This document shows positions 24,013 through 24,602 of a DNA stretch of 24,602 nt, piece after piece. The notes beneath the pieces were generated by a model. The model did not search any database, was not told the origin of the DNA, and saw only the letters and a program-made list of their open reading frames with translations. The stretch comes from a virus: positions 1 through 24,602 of IMG/VR virus record IMGVR_UViG_3300027985_000550; one strand, written 5' to 3'. Every line of letters starts with the position of its first letter. The stretch's first letter is position 1. Both the position numbers and the translations under genes were made by a program.

Positions 24013-24403
24013 ACCTCTCTTTAATTATATCTGCAAGGTATCGAGTGTTGTCCGCAAACTCTTCGTATACAGCAATGTAAATATTCACCTTCTTAATATT
24101 GTGACTAATTAGTGAGGGGTCGCAATTAAGTAATTCAGATATTGCCTTCCGTAATCCCTTGCGCATCTTCTTATATCCTGCCAAACAGTCGGGGTCATAT
24201 AGAGTAAGTAAGATTGATACAAGATATTCCTTTTTAATTGTTTTGCTTTTCGGGAGTATCCTAATGTTCGAATAAATTAATTCTTGTATTGCAGGAAGCA
24301 ATTTCAAATCTTGTAGCGCAGGTAATTGTATAAGCTCCTTCGCTACTGTTGGGTATCTTTCAATAAGTTTCTTTCCAAGTACCTCATAATTAATGTGCTG
24401 CAT
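23984..24403 (-). CDS. Putative HTH regulatory protein upstream of packaging genes
   Basis: 139 aa, all helical and basic. Residues about 80-105 (KMRKGLRKAISELLNCDPSL then ISHNIKKVNIYI) look like a helix-turn-helix, with a RKAI..LL..DPSLIS turn and recognition helix. No catalytic motif, signal peptide or membrane segment is seen. It is the first gene after the recombinase, starts after an AGAGGT sequence close to the ATG, and overlaps the ParB-like gene by 29 bp. It could be a regulator of late gene expression or a DNA-binding partner of the ParB-like and radical SAM proteins. The HTH reading is by eye. Confidence 0.6.
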   Translation of the reverse strand: MQHINYEVLGKKLIERYPTVAKELIQLPALQDLKLLPAIQELIYSNIRILPKSKTIKKEYLVSILLTLYDPDCLAGYKKMRKGLRKAISELLNCDPSLISHNIKKVNIYIAVYEEFADNTRYLADIIKERYGGNTIRQQ

Positions 24404-24473
24404 ACCTCTATGTTTTTTTTGTAAAAAAAAGAAATGAGGCGATAGCTTTTACATTCCGTTGTATTTTTTTAAT

Positions 24474-24602
24474 TTAAATTTCAGCCCGCTTCAAATTATG
24501 CAGATTCTCTATCGAAATATGTGTATATATTTCAGTTGTTTTGCTTGAAGAATGCCCTAATACTCCTTGTATGTAGCGTAAGTTTGTGCCGTTATCCATA
24601 AG
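24474..24602 (-). CDS. Tyrosine recombinase/integrase, C-terminal 42 residues (5' part beyond window)
   Basis: The frame is open from the right edge to a TAA at 24474-24476. It encodes YIQGVLGHSSSKTTEIYTHI, the unmistakable end of a tyrosine recombinase: the GH box (LGH) and the nucleophilic tyrosine in the TEIYTH phrase. It is in the same orientation as the phage genes and 70 bp upstream of the HTH gene. If it belongs to the phage it makes the phage temperate; a chromosomal or mobile-element recombinase flanking a prophage end is the alternative. The stretch 24404-24473 between them holds long A and T runs but no tRNA gene or clear attachment site. Confidence 0.88.
   Translation of the reverse strand, partial: LMDNGTNLRYIQGVLGHSSSKTTEIYTHISIENLHNLKRAEI

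Noticed and set aside
24404-24473. Attachment site or tRNA gene in the spacer next to the recombinase
   Set aside because: The spacer holds A/T runs only; no cloverleaf, and no matching repeat was noticed elsewhere in the window.
1-24602. CRISPR arrays, insertion sequences, tRNA or rRNA genes
   Set aside because: No regularly spaced repeats, transposase-like frames or conserved RNA motifs were found on reading through; nearly all of the window is occupied by the phage genes listed.

Overview
The window reads as the late (structural) half of a temperate siphophage or prophage of a Bacteroidetes host, probably gut Bacteroidales. The evidence is the gene content and order (terminase, portal, Mu F-like head protein, scaffold, capsid, connectors, tail tube, tail chaperones, tape measure, distal tail, hub, fibres). 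Host type is suggested by AT-rich DNA, starts that almost all lack a Shine-Dalgarno sequence, TAnnTTTG-type promoter matches, and surface domains common in Bacteroidetes (PKD, GLUG, a DUF5018-like C-terminal domain). The host assignment is inference; the module identity is well supported. All genes but one lie on the minus strand, so the transcript reads from high to low coordinates.

Reading in the direction of transcription: (1) 24602-24474, the C-terminal end of a tyrosine recombinase, cut by the window edge. (2) 24403-22437, a cassette of three overlapping genes: a putative HTH protein, a ParB-like protein and a spore-photoproduct-lyase-like radical SAM enzyme. (3) 22404-16759, DNA packaging and portal: a small coiled-coil protein, small and large terminase, portal, a 64-aa protein, and a Mu F/SPP1 gp7-like head morphogenesis protein carrying an extra C-terminal HEXXH domain. 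(4) 16781-16371, a break in the operon: one small plus-strand gene with its own promoter match, beside a hairpin that is T-rich on both sides. (5) 16370-14044, capsid: scaffold, a decoration-like protein, and an HK97-fold major capsid protein. (6) 14031-11741, neck and tube: adaptor, stopper, HK97 gp10-like protein, terminator and tail tube. (7) 11741-6509, tail assembly: two chaperone frames joined by a probable -1 slip on a T9 run, then a 1524-aa tape measure. (8) 6509-1, tail tip: distal-tail/PKD protein, fibre-like protein, hub, small protein, fibre, GLUG-repeat protein and two unrecognised products, the last cut by the left edge.

Most junctions are TAATG or ATGA overlaps, so neighbouring genes are probably translationally coupled. 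No replication, lysis, tRNA, CRISPR or transposon genes are visible. The points most worth following up are the tail-chaperone frameshift site, the HEXXH domain on the head protein, the HTH/ParB/radical SAM cassette upstream of the terminase, and the isolated plus-strand gene with an apparently leaderless start.
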